Below are positions 6,657 to 9,455 of a DNA stretch of 9,455 bases, one piece after another (the stretch's first letter is position 1; each line of letters begins with the position of its first letter). A program made the position numbers and the translations under genes. The stretch lies in NCBI RefSeq assembly GCF_012567955.1, contig NZ_CP046186.1, forward strand, positions 431,215 through 440,669, read 5' to 3'. A model generated the notes under the pieces. It saw only the letters and a list, made by a program, of their open reading frames with translations. It was not told where the DNA came from and searched no databases. The stretch comes from Enterobacteriaceae endosymbiont of Donacia bicoloricornis (lineage in GTDB: Bacteria > Pseudomonadota > Gammaproteobacteria > Enterobacterales > Enterobacteriaceae).

Positions 6657-8021
6657 TTATTTACCAACGCAAAATTGAGAAAAAATACTATTTAATAAAT
6701 CTTCAGAATAAAATTTTCCAGTAATAGAATCTAATTTTTTTTGTATTAATCTAATATCTTCAGCTAATAATTCTATAGAATTTGTGTTTAAAAAATTTTT
6801 TTTCCCTTCTATAAGGTGTTTATAAATAGAATTAAAAATATTTAAATATCTTTCTCTTGCTGTAAATTGATCTTCACTTGTATTTTTATTTAAAATTTTT
6901 TTTTTTATAAAATCTATTAAATTTAATATTCCCATTTTTTTTTTAATAGATATTTTTATACTTGTATAAGTATTATTATATATTACTTCAGGAATATTAT
7001 TTGTTAAATCTATTTTATTACGTATAATGAGAACAGGGATATTTTTTATAAAATTTTTTAAATATTTTTTAATAATTTTAGATAAATTATGCTCTGACAT
7101 TTTGTCTTCTATTACTAAAAATAAATAATTAGAATTTTTGATCTCTTTAAGAGTTTTTTTAATACCTAATATTTCAATTTGATTATTAGTATTTCTGATA
7201 CCAGCAGTATCTATAATTTCTATAGGTACAGAATCTATATAAATATTTTCATGTAGAATATCTCTAGTTGTACCAGGAATATTAGTTACTATAGAAATAT
7301 TTTTATTAGTAATTAAGTTCATTAAACTGGATTTTCCAGAATTAGGTGGCCCAATTAATGTTATTTTAATTCCTTCGCGAATTCTAATACCATTTTTTAC
7401 ATATTTTATAATATTTGTTAAAAATTTTAGTAAATCTTCTAATGTTATTAGAATTTTTTTACAAAAAGTAGAAAAATTAATTTTATAATCAAATTCGAGA
7501 AAAGATTCTATTTTTACTCTTAAATTAATAATTATTTTTGTAAATTTTTTTAAAAATAGTGATAATTTACCATTCATTAAATTCATTGCTGAAAATATAG
7601 CTGCTTTTGAATTAGCTGAAATTATATCAGCAATAGCTTCTGCTTGAGTTAAATCAAATTTTTTATTTAAAAAAGCTCTTTTAGAAAATTCTCCTGGATT
7701 TGCCATTCTAATTCCTGAAATATTTAAAATATTATTTATTAATAAATCTAATAAAATGGAATTCCCATGACATTGTAATTCTAAAATATCTTCTCCAGTA
7801 AAAGAATTAGGTTTTGGAAACCATAATACTATACCTTTATCTATAATTTTTTCTTTATAAAAGAAAGGTAAATAATGTGCATATCTTGGTTTAATATAAG
7901 TTAATTTTAATACATATTTTATTACATCTATTACTTTATCACCAGATATTCTTATTACTCCTATACTTCCTTGTCCGGGAGGAGTGGCTCTTGCTATTAT
8001 TGTATTTTTTTGTTTTTTCAT
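6657..8021 (-). CDS. mnmE: tRNA-modification GTPase MnmE (TrmE)
   Basis: GTPase that works with MnmG, FAD and a tetrahydrofolate donor to install the C5 aminomethyl or carboxymethylaminomethyl group on wobble uridine 34. The 454-residue product has the same length as E. coli MnmE. The folate-binding N-terminal domain is about 1-120 (TIIARATPPGQGSIGVIRISG, NSFTGEDILELQ, PGEFSKRAFLN). A helical domain is interrupted by the G domain: G1 GPPNSGKS 224-231, G2 GTTRD 250-254, G3 DTAG 271-274, G4 NKID 335-338. Glu283 matches the catalytic Glu282 of E. coli. The C-terminal FCVGK retains Cys451. Oddities: the FPDEE-like segment in the helical domain is replaced by FDYKINF (177-183), one residue shorter, and the G5 region is poorly conserved. 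It begins 7 bases after yidC, the usual gammaproteobacterial order, without a ribosome site, and is followed by mutM. Confidence 0.97.
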   Translation of the reverse strand: MKKQKNTIIARATPPGQGSIGVIRISGDKVIDVIKYVLKLTYIKPRYAHYLPFFYKEKIIDKGIVLWFPKPNSFTGEDILELQCHGNSILLDLLINNILNISGIRMANPGEFSKRAFLNKKFDLTQAEAIADIISANSKAAIFSAMNLMNGKLSLFLKKFTKIIINLRVKIESFLEFDYKINFSTFCKKILITLEDLLKFLTNIIKYVKNGIRIREGIKITLIGPPNSGKSSLMNLITNKNISIVTNIPGTTRDILHENIYIDSVPIEIIDTAGIRNTNNQIEILGIKKTLKEIKNSNYLFLVIEDKMSEHNLSKIIKKYLKNFIKNIPVLIIRNKIDLTNNIPEVIYNNTYTSIKISIKKKMGILNLIDFIKKKILNKNTSEDQFTARERYLNIFNSIYKHLIEGKKNFLNTNSIELLAEDIRLIQKKLDSITGKFYSEDLLNSIFSQFCVGK

Positions 8022-8028
8022 AATCTAA

Positions 8029-9455
8029 TTATTGTATGTAATAATTTTTATTATTTATTTTATAAAAAATCCATTTTTGTTGCAAAATAGTTATTAAGTT
8101 ATTTATTATATAATAAAGAATTAATCCTGAAGGTAACCATAAAAAAAATAAACTAAAAATAATAGGTATAATATATGTAAATTGTTCTTGTGATGAATTA
8201 TTATTCACATTATTTTGAGAAATTTTTTGTATTACTAACATAGTAATACTCATTATAATTGGTAAAATATAATATGGATCTTCTGATGATAAATCTTTAA
8301 TCCAAAAAATAAATGGAGCATGTCTTAATTCTATAGAATTAGTTAATGTATAATATAAGGCTAAAAAAATAGGCATTTGTATAATAAAAGGAATAAATCC
8401 CATTAATGGATTTAAATTTTCTTTTTTATATAAAAGAATTATCTCTTTGTTTAACCGTTCTTTATCATTACTAAATTTATCTTTTATTAATTTAATTTGT
8501 GGTTGTAAAAAATTCATTTTATTTATAGCAATAAATTGTTGTTTAGACAATGGATATGTAATTATCCTTATAATTAAGGTAATAATAATAATGGAAAATC
8601 CCCAATTTCCTATTAAATAAAATAATAAATTTAATAAATTAAATAATGGTTTAGATAAAAACCCTAAAAAACCATAATCTATGGTTAGATCTAAAAAAGG
8701 TGCTATTTTAGACATTTTATTTTGAATTTTAGGTCCTATCCATATAGTAGATAAAAAATTATGTTTTTTTTTTGGTAAAATAGAATAATAAGAAGATTTA
8801 AAACCAGCACTAATAGTATTATCAACATTTTTTTTTATATATATATTATTTCGTTTAGAAAAATTAGGAATAATCCAGGCTGAAGTAAAATATTGTTGTA
8901 ATACAGCTATCCATCCTTTACTAGTATAAAGATTTATTTTTTTTTTTAAAATTTTAGAAAATTTATATTTTTTAAACTTATTAAAATCTGTAGAAATAGC
9001 TATATTATCAAATTTTTTAATAGAGATACTGTTATATTTTTTATCTAAATATTTCTTAGGTGTGTTAATAGATTTATCTATTTGTCCAAATATACCTATT
9101 TTAATAGGTTTTAAACTTTTATTAAAAACTTGATGATTAATTTTTATTAAATAATCTCCTCTTTTAAATGAGAAAATTTTGATATATAAAATATTTTTAT
9201 TTATAAAAAATAAGGGTATTTTTAATATATTTTTATTTTTTTCTAATTTAAAATTAGATGATTCTGAAAAAAATTTATTGTTTTTATTAAAAAATTGATA
9301 TTTTTTATTGTGTTTTTTTTGAATTATACCACTTCTTATTTGATAAACAAAATTTTTATTTTTTCTTAATAAGGTAAAAAATTTTTTAGAATTTAGTTTT
9401 TCTAAATAATCTAATAATTGTACTTTTTCAATAGTACCTCCATAAGGATTAATAT
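8029..9455 (-). CDS. yidC: Membrane protein insertase YidC (5' end outside window)
   Basis: Inner-membrane insertase that places proteins in the membrane alone or with SecYEG. The frame is open from the TAA at 8029-8031 to the right edge, giving 474 residues. By alignment to E. coli YidC (548) about 70 N-terminal residues, with the first membrane segment, lie beyond the window. The periplasmic P1 domain occupies the first half: NPYGGTIEKVQLLDY, FKRGDYLIKINHQV, GWIAVLQQYFTSAWI and TIWIGPKIQNKM. The five-helix core follows, including GNWGFSIIIITLIIR with the conserved hydrophilic-groove arginine (codon 8566-8568), PLMGFIPFIIQMPIFLALYY, DPYYILPIIMS, and FLWLPSGLILYYIINN. An ATG at 8713-8715 is internal (Met of IQNKM), not the start. 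The C-terminal tail is short (FYKINNKNYYIQ) and lacks the basic RxKKK end of E. coli YidC that helps ribosome contact. Downstream mnmE follows after 7 bases. Confidence 0.96.
   Translation of the reverse strand, partial: INPYGGTIEKVQLLDYLEKLNSKKFFTLLRKNKNFVYQIRSGIIQKKHNKKYQFFNKNNKFFSESSNFKLEKNKNILKIPLFFINKNILYIKIFSFKRGDYLIKINHQVFNKSLKPIKIGIFGQIDKSINTPKKYLDKKYNSISIKKFDNIAISTDFNKFKKYKFSKILKKKINLYTSKGWIAVLQQYFTSAWIIPNFSKRNNIYIKKNVDNTISAGFKSSYYSILPKKKHNFLSTIWIGPKIQNKMSKIAPFLDLTIDYGFLGFLSKPLFNLLNLLFYLIGNWGFSIIIITLIIRIITYPLSKQQFIAINKMNFLQPQIKLIKDKFSNDKERLNKEIILLYKKENLNPLMGFIPFIIQMPIFLALYYTLTNSIELRHAPFIFWIKDLSSEDPYYILPIIMSITMLVIQKISQNNVNNNSSQEQFTYIIPIIFSLFFLWLPSGLILYYIINNLITILQQKWIFYKINNKNYYIQ

Noticed and set aside
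8029..8715. A free-standing 228-residue short YidC made from the internal ATG at 8713-8715.
   Set aside because: The same frame is open without a stop to the window edge and its translation matches the YidC periplasmic domain (for example FKRGDYLIKI and GWIAVLQQYF), so the ATG is an internal methionine of a full-length protein.
1..9455. Search for a novel defence, toxin or mobile system, CRISPR array, tRNA gene or prophage remnant.
   Set aside because: Recognisable housekeeping genes fill nearly the whole window on both strands; the leftover spacers are all under 120 bases and show no spaced repeats, cloverleaf or terminal inverted repeats.

Overview
The window looks like part of the chromosome of an obligate intracellular gammaproteobacterial symbiont with a reduced genome, most likely an Enterobacterales-derived insect endosymbiont. 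Three things support this. The proteins align nearly end to end, from memory, with Escherichia coli ArgS, MnmA, PotA, PotB, PotC, MutM, MnmE and YidC, at close to E. coli lengths. The DNA is extremely A+T-rich, with Lys/Asn/Ile/Phe/Tyr-rich proteins and long poly(A)/poly(T) runs inside genes. Non-coding DNA is almost absent. I cannot assign a genus. The genetic code looks standard: Trp is TGG, and the eight stops are TAA (seven) or TAG (one).

Layout. Plus-strand block (43-5828): argS, mnmA, potA, potB and potC. The pot genes overlap, while argS-mnmA and mnmA-potA are separated by about 80 and 115 bases of A/T-only-like spacer. Minus-strand block (5833-9455): yidC (5' end beyond the window), mnmE and mutM, separated by 7 and 5 bases. 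The two blocks converge tail to tail with 4 bases between stop codons. No stretch longer than 300 bases lacks a gene. I see no tRNA, rRNA, CRISPR array, insertion sequence or prophage.

Functions. ArgS charges tRNA-Arg. MnmA and MnmE make the two halves of the wobble-uridine-34 modification (2-thiolation and the C5 carboxymethylaminomethyl/aminomethyl group, the latter with MnmG, not in the window). PotABC is the ATPase and both permeases of a spermidine/putrescine importer, but the binding protein gene potD, expected after potC, is not there. MutM is the 8-oxoguanine DNA glycosylase. YidC is the inner-membrane insertase, in the usual gammaproteobacterial order before mnmE. The mnmA-then-potABC order and orientation match the E. 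coli 25-minute region with the genes between them (hflD, purB, phoPQ, roxA, pepT) removed, so it looks like a collapsed ancestral block.

This is mainly ordinary housekeeping DNA and I found no novel multigene system. The points worth checking are the missing potD, an Arg in place of the catalytic-site Lys57 of MutM, an identical 16-base sequence with a 12-base palindrome just before both mnmA and potA, a degraded FPDEE-like segment in MnmE, long homopolymers inside genes, and the 4-base convergent junction.
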